A stretch of DNA of 64,000 bases from Actinobacteria bacterium UBA2184 (GTDB lineage Bacteria > Actinomycetota > Coriobacteriia > Anaerosomatales > Anaerosomataceae), in the NCBI GenBank assembly GCA_002328745.1, contig DCVQ01000027.1, forward strand, positions 21,486 through 85,485, written 5' to 3'. This document shows positions 57,141-64,000 of this stretch, one piece after another (position 1 is the stretch's first letter; every line of letters starts with the position of its first letter). The notes beneath the pieces were generated by a model. That model saw only the letters and a list, made by a program, of their open reading frames with translations, had not been told where the DNA came from and did not search any database. The translations under genes and the position numbers were made by a program.

Positions 57141-58201
57141 GGCCAGCGTACATCTGGAAAGTGCTCCGCAAGGACCTCGCCCTGGGGCCGCGGTCGCCGA
57201 TATTCCTGTGGGCCATCGTGCTGCCGTTCGCGCTCACGCTCGTATTGCAGGTGGCGTTCGGGACGCTGTTCGACCCCGAACCGCGTCTCGGCATCGTGGA
57301 CGAGGGCGACTCGGAGATGACGGCGAAGATCGAGGCCATCGAAGGCATCAAGCTCGCGATGCTCGACGACGGCGACGAGCTGCGCAGGCAGGTCGAGAGC
57401 AACGATCTCGACGCGGGCCTTATCATCCCCGAGGGATTCGACGAGGAGCTGAAGGCCCAGCGGAAACCCGACCTGAGCTTCTTCGTCGGCGGCGAGAGCT
57501 ATGCCTCCAACCGTCTCATCCTGACGGTCATCGCGATGGACATGGTTCGCGAGGTCCAGGGCGGCGAGCCGGTCGTGAACGTGGAGACCGTGGATCTCGG
57601 TAAGGCGAGCCTGCCGATGTCGATGCGCATGGTCCCGGTCATCGTGTTCTACGCGCTGGTGATCGCCGGCCTCTTCGTCCCCGGCGCGAGCATCGTGGAG
57701 GAGAAGGAGCAGGGGACGCTCACCGCGATGCTCGTGACGCCGGTGAAGGTGGGCGACGTGCTCGTCGCGAAATGGGTGCTTGCCGTGCTGTTCGCCGCGC
57801 TCATGGCCATCGTATCGCTGCTCTTGAACGGCGCCATGGGGCCGAACTGGCCCGAGGTGATCGCCGTCGTGCTGGTGGCCTCGGCGCTCTCGGGCATGCT
57901 CGGGATCGTGGTCGGCGTGGTCGCGAAAGACTCGGCCATCCTCTTCGGCATCGTGAAGGGCCTCGGCATCTTCCTGTTCGCACCGGCCATCTTCTACGTG
58001 TTCCCCGAGTGGCCGCAGTGGATAGCGAAGCTGTTCCCGCTCTACTGGATCATCGAGCCGATCTGGCAGGTCTCGGTGATGGGCGAGTCGATAGCGACGG
58101 TGTGGATGGAACTCCTCATCGCCCTCGGGATCACGGTCGCACTCGCGGTCGCCGCCGCGCTTCTGACCCGCCGGATGCAGCGTCAGATGGCCGGGCAGTA
58201 G
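57137..58201 (+). CDS. ABC-2 permease subunit 2
   Basis: 354 residues, same layout as its neighbour: TM1 (IFLWAIVLPFALTLVLQVAF), an extracytoplasmic region with LGIVDEGDSEM and a DUF-like small domain, then five TM helices (VIVFYALVIAGLFVPGAS, MLVTPVKVGDVLVAKW, VVGVVAKDSAILFGIVKG). GTG 57137 overlaps the previous stop (GTGA). The EEKEQGTLTAMLVTPVKV stretch is the conserved cytoplasmic ABC-2 motif that meets the ATPase. Confidence 0.88.
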   Translation: MRPAYIWKVLRKDLALGPRSPIFLWAIVLPFALTLVLQVAFGTLFDPEPRLGIVDEGDSEMTAKIEAIEGIKLAMLDDGDELRRQVESNDLDAGLIIPEGFDEELKAQRKPDLSFFVGGESYASNRLILTVIAMDMVREVQGGEPVVNVETVDLGKASLPMSMRMVPVIVFYALVIAGLFVPGASIVEEKEQGTLTAMLVTPVKVGDVLVAKWVLAVLFAALMAIVSLLLNGAMGPNWPEVIAVVLVASALSGMLGIVVGVVAKDSAILFGIVKGLGIFLFAPAIFYVFPEWPQWIAKLFPLYWIIEPIWQVSVMGESIATVWMELLIALGITVALAVAAALLTRRMQRQMAGQ

Positions 58202-58263
58202 CAGGGCCGGGTAGCGCCGGTGCGGTAGAATCGCAGGGTCCCGTCGTCGCTGTGAGGGGCCCC

Positions 58264-59055
58264 ATGCGCGTCATCGACGCACACACGCATGTCTTTCCCG
58301 ACGCCGTAGCACCCGCGGCCGTCCAATCGCTGTCGGGCAAGGACGGCGTGCGGGCGTACTACGATGGCACGGTCGCCGGGCTGCTCGCGATGATGGAGCG
58401 AAGCGGTGTCAGCCACTCGGTGATCGCCCCGGTCGCGACCAAGCCCTCGCAGGTGGAGAGCATCAACGACTGGGTCACCGGGATAGCCGACCCGCGGATC
58501 GTCCCGTTCGGTGCGATGCATCCTGACTACTCCGACCCGGCCGGTGAGATCGCGCGGCTGGCCTCTCTCGGCGTACGCGGCATCAAGCTGCACTCGCAGA
58601 ATCAGGGCTTCTCCCCCGAGGAGGAGCGCATGGCGCCCATATACGAGGCGATCGTGCAGCACGACATGCTCGTGCTCTTCCATGCGGGCGGGTTCGTCTT
58701 GAACAAGGGGACCGAGGCGCATCCCGCCGCATTCGCCGCGATGCTCGACCGCTGGCCCGAACTGCGCTGCATCCTCGCCCACCTGGGCGGCTACCGGTGC
58801 TGGGACGAGGTGAGGCGGTACCTGGTGGGCCGGGACGTGATGCTGGACACCGCCTACGTGCCCGGCAACCTGCCGGATCCCGAGATCGTGTCGATCATCC
58901 GCGAGCATGGTGCCGATCGCGTGCTCTTCGGATCGGACGGGCCGTGGACGGACGTGGGCCGGGAGATCGAGCATCTACAACGAATCGGGCTCACAGATGC
59001 GGAGCTCGACGCAGTCTTCTTCGTGAACGCGTTCCGACGGATTGTCGACATATAG
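58264..59055 (+). CDS. Amidohydrolase-2 family TIM-barrel hydrolase
   Basis: 263 residues. Metal site DAHTHVFP (HxH) near the N-terminus, with further ligands His in IKLHSQNQGF, His in LFHAGGFV, and Asp in FGSDGPWTD. The family includes decarboxylases and lactonases (ACMSD-like, uronate isomerase-related); substrate not predictable. ATG 58264 with GAGGGG; a -10-like TAGAAT lies at 58226-58231, so it has its own promoter after the ABC-2 operon. Confidence 0.88.
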   Translation: MRVIDAHTHVFPDAVAPAAVQSLSGKDGVRAYYDGTVAGLLAMMERSGVSHSVIAPVATKPSQVESINDWVTGIADPRIVPFGAMHPDYSDPAGEIARLASLGVRGIKLHSQNQGFSPEEERMAPIYEAIVQHDMLVLFHAGGFVLNKGTEAHPAAFAAMLDRWPELRCILAHLGGYRCWDEVRRYLVGRDVMLDTAYVPGNLPDPEIVSIIREHGADRVLFGSDGPWTDVGREIEHLQRIGLTDAELDAVFFVNAFRRIVDI

Positions 59056-59310
59056 GCGTCCAATGGTTATTTCGGGTCGATGGACGGTCAAATACACGAT
59101 AAGCGGCAGAGTCTCCGCTAAAGTGTTCACGGTTCATGCCGATTAACTGACTGTAAGGTCCATTCAGGGTAGCGACCCCGCGTGGTTGCGCCGCAGGTCC
59201 GCCGACACCGACCGGTCGCCGAAGCACCACGAAGAGATGCCGCACGCTCCCGGCAGGGCTTGAGGCAGGCAGCCGCGCGCTGCCCCGACTCAGGAAGGGA
59301 GGTGATGGCG
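59056..59310 (+). other. Promoter region of the cytochrome operon
   Basis: 255 bases, A+T-richer than its surroundings over the first 110. An inverted repeat AGCGG-(8)-CCGCT lies at 59102-59119, followed by TTCACGGTTCATGCC and TTAACTG. I cannot fix a -35/-10 pair. No riboswitch consensus (including c-di-GMP types) was recognised. Confidence 0.4.
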
Positions 59311-59808
59311 ATGACCGAAGACCACGCGAGCGACCCTACGCCCGCTGGCGACGCCAAGCCTCGCAAGAGGTCGGGGAAGCTGTGGATCCTACTCGGCGTG
59401 CTGCTGGCATTGGTGGCAGTAGTCGTCGGCGTGTGGGAGTACACATCGACGCCAGGCTTCTGCGCTTCCTGTCACGTCATCAGACCCTCGGTGGACGGCT
59501 GGCGGGATTCCGCTCACGCCGATGAAGCCGAATGCATGGACTGTCATGCGGACGAGGGCTTCTCCGGTGAGTTCATCGCCCACATCGGCGGACTCGAGGA
59601 AGTCTACATGCTGTGGACGGAGAAGCCGGAAGCCGAGGACATCCGGGGCCACGTGCCCATCGAGCGCTGCCTGTCGTGCCATGAGGAGGACTGGGCGGAG
59701 TTGCCCGAGGACCATCCCACCCGGGAGGCTCCCTGCGGCGTCTGCCATCGCGACACCGCGCACACCAACGAGAAGCCGCTCTACGAACCCGCGAAAGAAG
59801 GTGAGTAG
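59311..59808 (+). CDS. NapC/NrfH-like membrane tetraheme cytochrome (quinol dehydrogenase)
   Basis: 165 residues. One N-terminal TM (LWILLGVLLALVAVVVGVW) anchors a periplasmic domain with four CXXCH heme sites (CASCH, CMDCH, CLSCH, CGVCH). The first site sits right after the TM in a 'TPGFCASCHVIRP' context, as in NapC/NrfH/CymA proteins, which take electrons from menaquinol and pass them to a periplasmic partner. At four hemes and this size it is closest to NrfH/NapC-type. The ATG at 59311 is chosen because GGGAGG is 8 bases upstream; 59305 is possible. The partner is almost surely the multiheme cytochrome encoded 3 bases downstream. Confidence 0.88.
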   Translation: MTEDHASDPTPAGDAKPRKRSGKLWILLGVLLALVAVVVGVWEYTSTPGFCASCHVIRPSVDGWRDSAHADEAECMDCHADEGFSGEFIAHIGGLEEVYMLWTEKPEAEDIRGHVPIERCLSCHEEDWAELPEDHPTREAPCGVCHRDTAHTNEKPLYEPAKEGE

Positions 59809-59811
59809 CCG

Positions 59812-61182
59812 ATGACCCCCTCTGACCACCTTACGCACAGGATCCGGCTGCTCGCGGCCGCCCTGCTTGTCGTGGGCATCATGCTCGCCGCCTCCGGGTG
59901 CTCCGCGGAACCGCTCGTCGCGGACGAAGGCGAGCTGACGTGCATCGAGTGTCACACCGACCGCGATCTGCTCAAAGCGGATCTCGAGGCAGACCCCAAG
60001 CCGGTGAAGGAGAAGGCCGAGAGCGAGGGCGAAGGTTGAGGCGGCTCGCTGCCTCCGTTGGAGGCTGACATCGCGGTCCTCGTCTCGCCGGACTTCTTCG
60101 AGACCACGCACGGCCAGATGGACTGCCGCGACTGCCACGGCGGCGTGAAGTTCGCCAAGACGCGCGCCGAGGCGCACGTCGGCATGGAGCCGCTGCCGTC
60201 GGCAGCGTATGCGGAGTCCGTGTGCGCTCCGTGCCACCAGGCGATCACCGACACGTTCGCGACGACCCTGCATGCCGAGACGCGCGGCGTCTCATCGACC
60301 GAGAAGGCGCTCGTGCTCCAGCGTGCGAACCCGGACGCCATCGAGGCCGTGCGCGAGGGCCTCACGCGGAACTGCGACACCTGTCACGTCTCGGGATGCG
60401 GTGACTGTCACGTCACGCGGCCGCAGTTCAACGACGGCGGCTTCGTCCAGGGACACGTGTTCTACAAGAGCCCCAACTCCCTCAACAACTGCATGGGCTG
60501 CCATGGGAGCCGCATCGAGAAGGAGTACACGGGCAAGGGCGAGAGCGCCAAGACTACGCTCCACGCCGACGTGCACTGGAGCCCGAACGGGATGCAGTGC
60601 ACCGTGTGTCACACGGCGGAATGGATGCACGGCGGCGATGTCTACGACAGCCGTTACGAGGCGCCGAAGGCGCCCAAGTGCACCGACTGCCACGCGCAGG
60701 ACGCCGCGTTCACTGCAGTGGCGATGCACGCGCAGCACGGCACCTCCGAGTCCAGCGTGTACCTGCAGTGCCAGGTGTGCCATGCGCAGGACTACAACAA
60801 CTGCACCTCGTGCCATGTCGCGCTCGACGACAACGACCTGCCGTACTTCACGACCGAGTCGAGCGGCTTCGACTTCAACATCGGCCGCAACTACATGCAG
60901 TCCGACACGAAGCCGTGGGACTACATCGTGGTGCGCCACGTGCCGGTGGACGACGGCACGTTCGACTTCTACGGCGCGGACGGGCTGACGAATCTGTCGG
61001 CGGTCCCGACCTGGAAGTACGCCACGCCGCACAGCATCTCGCGCGTGACGCGTCAGACCGAGGGTGGGTGCGGGAGTTGCCACGGCAACCGCGACATCTT
61101 CCTCACCGCCGACGACATGGCCGGGCTTTCGGCCGACGAGGTCAAGGCGAACGAATCCGTGATTATCAGCGAGATCCCATAG
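59812..61182 (+). CDS. Eleven-heme lipoprotein cytochrome with in-frame TGA at 60037 (probable selenocysteine, Sec76)
   Basis: Read through the single TGA the gene gives 456 residues. The part before it has a lipoprotein signal (LLVVGIMLAASGC, lipobox ASGC) and heme 1 (CIECH). The part after it has no signal, no ribosome binding site, and hemes 2-11 (CRDCH, CAPCH, CDTCH, CGDCH, CMGCH, CTVCH, CTDCH, CQVCH, CTSCH, CGSCH). The frame is unchanged across the TGA and the sequence around it reads EGEG-Sec-GGSLPPLEA. The segments therefore belong to one protein, and only readthrough exports all hemes. A bSECIS-like hairpin starts 12 nt after the TGA. The NrfH-like gene upstream supplies electrons. 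Sec may be a heme ligand or part of the active site. Alternatives: a fresh nonsense mutation or a sequencing error. Substrate unknown. Confidence 0.82.
60051..60065 (+). promoter_or_regulatory. bSECIS-like hairpin for Sec insertion
   Basis: GCCTCC-GTT-GGAGGC: a perfect 6-bp stem with a 3-nt loop beginning with G, loop 17 nt after the TGA. Published bacterial SECIS rules ask for a 4-16 bp stem, a 3-14 nt loop with G in its first two bases and a 16-37 nt distance; all are met. It is built with CCT and TTG codons, rare in this genome. Confidence 0.75.
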
Positions 61183-61216
61183 CGGCTCTCGGAGTAGAAG
61201 GAAGGGGACTGTGCAC

Positions 61217-62233
61217 ATGGATCACAGACGTTGGCTAGTAGCGCTCCTCGCGGTCGTCATGGTGTTCGGCCTGGTGGCCGTGCCAGGATGCCAGCAGGAG
61301 ACGGCAACCGAGACTCCGGCCGCCGAACCGGCTGAAGACGAAACGCCGGCGTTCGACGCGCGCGCCGCGATGATCGACGCGGCGAATGAGTACCTCAAGA
61401 ACGAGCCGGTGCCGACGATCGCTCCCGCCGACCTGTTCAACGTCGTGCAGGCCAAGGACACCGGCTATCAGATAGTCGACATCCGCTCGGCGGAGCACTA
61501 CGCCCTCGGTCACATCGAAGGCGCGATCAACATCCCGTTCAAGACGATCGCCGACGATGGCAGCGTTTCGCAGCTCGATCCGGCGAAGAAGGTCGTCGTC
61601 GTGTGCTACACGGGACACACCGCCTCGATGGCGAACATGGTGTGGAACATGCTCGGCTACGACGCGCTGACCCTGAAGTTCGGCATGAGCGGCTGGGTCG
61701 CCGACAAGGCTATCGTCGGTCTGGACATCCCGGGTAAGGCCACCGGCACGTACCCGACCGTCACCACCCCCACCGAGTCCGCCGGCGGCTTCGACGCCCC
61801 CGAGCTCGAAGGTGAGTACGCCGACGTCGCCGAGGCCGTGAAACAGCAGGCGAAGGCCTACTTCGCACAGGATCTCGCGCCGACCATCGCCGCGGCCGAT
61901 GTGTACAACGTCGTGCAGGCGAAAGACGCCACGTATCAGATCGTCTCCGTCCGCAAGGCCGAGGATTACGCCAAGGGCCACATCGATGGCGCCATCAACA
62001 TCGTGTGGACGGACATCGCGGACAACCTCGACAAGATCGACCCGGACAAGAAGGTCATCGTGTACTGCTACACCGGTCACACCGGCGGCGAGGCCGCGAT
62101 GTTCCTGAACCTGATGGGCTACGAGGCATACAACATGAAGTTCGGTATGAGCGGTTGGAACAACGATCCCGCGGTCGGCGGCGCGGCAGGCTACGATCCC
62201 GCAGCCGTTCCCAACTACGCGACCGTCAAGTAG
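61217..62233 (+). CDS. Double-rhodanese lipoprotein
   Basis: 338 residues. Lipoprotein signal (WLVALLAVVMVFGLVAVPGC) and an acidic spacer, then two rhodanese domains (about residues 60-160 and 215-315). Each has its catalytic Cys: Cys130 in VVCYTGHTAS and Cys284 in VYCYTGHTGG. Rhodaneses carry sulfane sulfur or related anions. Directly behind the multiheme cytochrome, so a role in handling a sulfur- or selenium-containing substrate or product is inferred. Rhodanese lipoproteins are also encoded in some Geobacter electron-conduit clusters (ext). ATG 61217 lies 8 bases after GAAGGGGA. Followed by a terminator. Confidence 0.9.
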   Translation: MDHRRWLVALLAVVMVFGLVAVPGCQQETATETPAAEPAEDETPAFDARAAMIDAANEYLKNEPVPTIAPADLFNVVQAKDTGYQIVDIRSAEHYALGHIEGAINIPFKTIADDGSVSQLDPAKKVVVVCYTGHTASMANMVWNMLGYDALTLKFGMSGWVADKAIVGLDIPGKATGTYPTVTTPTESAGGFDAPELEGEYADVAEAVKQQAKAYFAQDLAPTIAAADVYNVVQAKDATYQIVSVRKAEDYAKGHIDGAINIVWTDIADNLDKIDPDKKVIVYCYTGHTGGEAAMFLNLMGYEAYNMKFGMSGWNNDPAVGGAAGYDPAAVPNYATVK

Positions 62234-62262
62234 GACGCCTGCCTCCGGCAGGACACACAGGG

Positions 62263-62289
62263 GAGGGCCCCGCGCGTCGGGGCCCTCTT
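62263..62289 (+). terminator. Intrinsic terminator of the cytochrome-rhodanese operon
   Basis: GAGGGCCCCG-CGCGT-CGGGGCCCTC followed by TTC. Perfect 10-bp stem 30 bases after the rhodanese stop. Confidence 0.9.
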
Positions 62290-62358
62290 CGTCGTCCGGT
62301 CAGGGCATCGCAGGGCAATCAGGGTAGAATGTCAATAGCAGTCGAGAAGGGACCCTCC

Positions 62359-62727
62359 GTGGCGCACAAGATCCTGCTCGTTGAGGACAACGTGCAGAAT
62401 CGCTATCTCATGACGTTCCTCCTGGAGAGAAGCGGTTACTCCGTCACGGTCGCCGAAGACGGCCAGGAGGCTCTGGATTCGCTTGCCGCCGAGACGCCGG
62501 ACATCATCCTGATGGACATGCAGCTGCCGCGCATGGACGGCTACGAGGCGACCCGCCGCATCAAGTCCGACGAGCGCCTCAGGGGCATCCCGCTCGTCGC
62601 CCTCACCGCGCACTCCATGAAGGGCGACCGCGCGAAGGCCGTCGAGGCGGGCTGCGACGAGTACGTCACCAAGCCGGTGGACGCGGACGGTCTCGTCGCG
62701 CTGATCGAGCGGCTCATCACCCTGTAG
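62359..62727 (+). CDS. Stand-alone CheY-like response regulator
   Basis: 122 residues, one receiver: KILLVEDNVQNRYLMTFLLE, phospho-Asp in IILMDMQLPRMDGYEA, Thr in LVALTAHSM, Lys in YVTKPVD. The wording is that of DivK-like receivers that work in phosphorelays, often with hybrid kinases. GTG 62359 is preferred over the ATG at 62329 because the latter overlaps a -10 (TAGAAT, 62325-62330), whereas GAAGGGA fits the GTG. No kinase nearby. Confidence 0.9.
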   Translation: MAHKILLVEDNVQNRYLMTFLLERSGYSVTVAEDGQEALDSLAAETPDIILMDMQLPRMDGYEATRRIKSDERLRGIPLVALTAHSMKGDRAKAVEAGCDEYVTKPVDADGLVALIERLITL

Positions 62728-62756
62728 GCGTACTCGCGTCACGTCTCGCGAGTCCC

Positions 62757-62762
62757 TATACT
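62757..62762 (+). promoter_or_regulatory. -10 element of the SRP RNA gene
   Basis: TATACT lies 9 bases before the paired 5' end of the SRP RNA at 62772. No good -35 hexamer is seen. Confidence 0.55.
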
Positions 62763-62771
62763 TAAGTCTCC

Positions 62772-62896
62772 GCGCTCCGGCATTCAGGTCCGGGCCCCGG
62801 GCGGCGGTATGTCGTGAACCTGGTCAGGTCCGAGAGGAAGCAGCCATAAGCGGCCTCTGCCGGGTGTTCGGGGTCCGGTCCCGAGCGCCGGAGCGC
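62772..62896 (+). ncRNA. ffs: Signal recognition particle RNA (4.5S type)
   Basis: The SRP domain IV core is present: CCTGGTCAGGTCCGAGAGGA followed by AGCAGCCATAAG, with the symmetric loop bases that bind Ffh. The ends GCGCTCCGGC (62772-62781) and GCCGGAGCGC (62887-62896) pair perfectly, defining a 125-base RNA without Alu domain. It lies just upstream of dnaX, a common arrangement in bacteria. Confidence 0.93.
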
Positions 62897-62963
62897 GCCC
62901 GTCGGCATCCTCGCCGCCGGCTCGCCGAACCGTACGTCCGTGATGCAAGGAGCGCCCGTTTCG

Positions 62964-64000
62964 ATGGCCCACCTCTCCTGGTACCGCAAGTACCGACCCC
63001 AGACGTTCGACGACGTCGTCGGCCAATCGCATATCGAGCGGACTCTGCGTAACGCGGTCGCCGAGGGAACGGTCGCCCACGCGTACCTCTTCACCGGTCC
63101 GCGCGGCACCGGCAAGACCACCACCGCGCGCATCCTCGCCAAGGCTCTCAATTGCGAGCAGGGCCCCACGCCCACGCCCGACGACACCTGCGATCAGTGC
63201 AGGGCGATCGCGGACGGCCTGCACCCCGACGTGCTCGAGCTCGACGCGGCGTCGCGGCGCGGGATCGATGACGTTCGAGAGCAGATCATCGGCCGGGTGA
63301 AGTTCGCTCCCTCCCGCGGGACGTGGAAGGTCTACATCATCGACGAGGTCCACATGCTCACGCGCGAAGCGTTCAACGCGCTGCTGAAGACCTTCGAGGA
63401 GCCGCCGCCGCACACGGTGTTCGTGCTGGCCACGACCGATCCGCACAAGGTGCCGGAGACGATCCACTCGCGCTGCCAGAGGTTCGACTTCCATCGGCTC
63501 TCTATCGAGGACATCGTCTCCCGCCTGCGTGTCATCGCCGATGCCGAGAGCGTGACCGTGCCCGACGCCGCCCTCACGCTCGTGGCCCGCCACGCGCTCG
63601 GCGGAATGCGCGACGCGATCACGACGCTCGAGCAGCTCGCGTCGTTCGGCGGGGGCACGATCGCCATCGAGGACGTCGAGGAGCTTCTCGGCGAGGTCGA
63701 TGCCGAGCTGCTGTTCACGGCGGCGATGCTGATCCTCGATCGTGACGTCGCCGGGGCGTTCAGGTTCGTCGCCGAGCTCGCCGAGGCCGGCATCGACATG
63801 TCCGAGTTCGTGAAGGGGCTCGTGCTGCACTTCCGCAATCTCTTCGTGTTGGCGGCGGTGGGCCCTTCCGATGCGGTCGACACGACTTCGGAGCATCGGG
63901 TCCGGCTCGCCGACCAGGCCGATCGCTTCGGCGTCGATCGCGCCGCACGCGTCCTCGAGATCCTGGCGAGGCTCACCAGCGACCTTCGCTACGCCTCGGA
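62964..64000 (+). CDS. dnaX: DNA polymerase III gamma/tau subunit, 5' part
   Basis: The open frame runs past the window end (345 codons here). AAA+ clamp-loader motifs: YRPQTFDDVVGQ, Walker A GPRGTGKTT, a zinc module (CEQGP ... CDQC), Walker B VYIIDEVHMLT, and sensor 1 in VLATTDPHKVP with SRC box HSRCQRF. ATG 62964 follows AAGGAG at 11 bases; GTG 62940 upstream is in frame but less likely. It loads the sliding clamp and holds polymerase cores. The C-terminal tau part lies outside the window. Confidence 0.95.
   Translation, partial: MAHLSWYRKYRPQTFDDVVGQSHIERTLRNAVAEGTVAHAYLFTGPRGTGKTTTARILAKALNCEQGPTPTPDDTCDQCRAIADGLHPDVLELDAASRRGIDDVREQIIGRVKFAPSRGTWKVYIIDEVHMLTREAFNALLKTFEEPPPHTVFVLATTDPHKVPETIHSRCQRFDFHRLSIEDIVSRLRVIADAESVTVPDAALTLVARHALGGMRDAITTLEQLASFGGGTIAIEDVEELLGEVDAELLFTAAMLILDRDVAGAFRFVAELAEAGIDMSEFVKGLVLHFRNLFVLAAVGPSDAVDTTSEHRVRLADQADRFGVDRAARVLEILARLTSDLRYAS

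Noticed and set aside
59056..59310. c-di-GMP riboswitch before the cytochrome operon
   Set aside because: Such switches control cytochromes in some anaerobes, but the conserved GEMM blocks are not present.
60058..61182. Separate gene starting at TTG 60058
   Set aside because: It has no ribosome binding site and no export signal although it encodes ten heme sites, and it is in the same frame as the lipoprotein segment upstream. One gene with TGA readthrough explains it better.
62329..62727. ATG 62329 as start of the CheY-like gene
   Set aside because: The codon overlaps a TAGAAT -10 element; GTG 62359 has a ribosome binding site and gives the normal receiver length.

Overview
The window is high-GC bacterial chromosome (roughly two thirds G+C by eye). 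It is densely packed, with many ATGA/GTGA/TGATG start-stop overlaps, frequent GTG starts and strong AGGAGG-type ribosome binding sites. I see no mobile elements, CRISPR arrays or tRNAs. The gene content suggests an anaerobic, high-GC actinobacterial (Coriobacteriia-like) lineage, probably environmental. The reasons are large multiheme c-type cytochromes, two apparent in-frame UGA (selenocysteine) genes, heme-bearing sensors, a hemerythrin/DUF438 sensor and many two-component proteins. This placement is an inference; no rRNA is present.

Layout. 1-8.05 kb: the end of a histidine kinase, then a chemotaxis operon cheA-cheW-mcp-cheR-cheD-cheY/cheX fusion-cheB. 8.1-11.9 kb: an orphan PAS histidine kinase, acylphosphatase, and a DUF438/hemerythrin/PAS protein. 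11.9-20.9 kb: two regulator-plus-ABC operons on the minus strand (PadR + MacB-like exporter; MarR + asymmetric heterodimeric exporter) flanking a YgjP-like metallopeptidase. 21.0-30.2 kb: housekeeping and stress genes, including a selenocysteine peroxiredoxin whose Sec codon is the TGA at 25564, a guanine deaminase, an RlmA-type methyltransferase, a pseudo-receiver and a DEAD-box helicase. 30.5-34.7 kb: a minus-strand operon with a small ORF, a 995-residue cytochrome with about 32 possible heme sites, and a heme-binding HAMP receptor. 34.9-44.6 kb: RlmKL, cold-shock protein, CrcB, a MerR/TipA regulator, an aminotransferase, a DMT transporter, and a HAD-psuK-psuG-LOG operon. 44.6-50.6 kb: thioredoxin reductase-like protein, then a K+ uptake operon (trkA, a 52-residue membrane ORF, trkH, an OB-fold-like protein) next to a KdpDE-like sensor pair. 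50.7-59.1 kb: DUF362 ferredoxin protein, nucleotidase, ABC systems and an amidohydrolase. 59.1-62.3 kb: a respiratory operon with a NapC/NrfH-like tetraheme protein, an 11-heme lipoprotein cytochrome interrupted by one in-frame TGA with a bSECIS-like hairpin, and a double-rhodanese lipoprotein. 62.3-64 kb: a CheY-like regulator, the SRP RNA gene and the start of dnaX.

The most unusual content is the 59.3-62.2 kb operon. The lipoprotein signal and first heme of its cytochrome are separated from the remaining ten hemes by a single UGA in the same frame. A 6-bp stem with a GTT loop starts 12 nt after the UGA, with its loop 17 nt downstream. With the peroxiredoxin 34 kb away, whose UGA sits exactly at the peroxidatic Cys position, this points to an organism that decodes Sec, with one selenoprotein in a multiheme respiratory complex. 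The quinol-oxidising NapC/NrfH-like subunit and the periplasmic rhodanese suggest an electron chain to a sulfur- or selenium-type or extracellular acceptor. The acceptor itself is not known from sequence.
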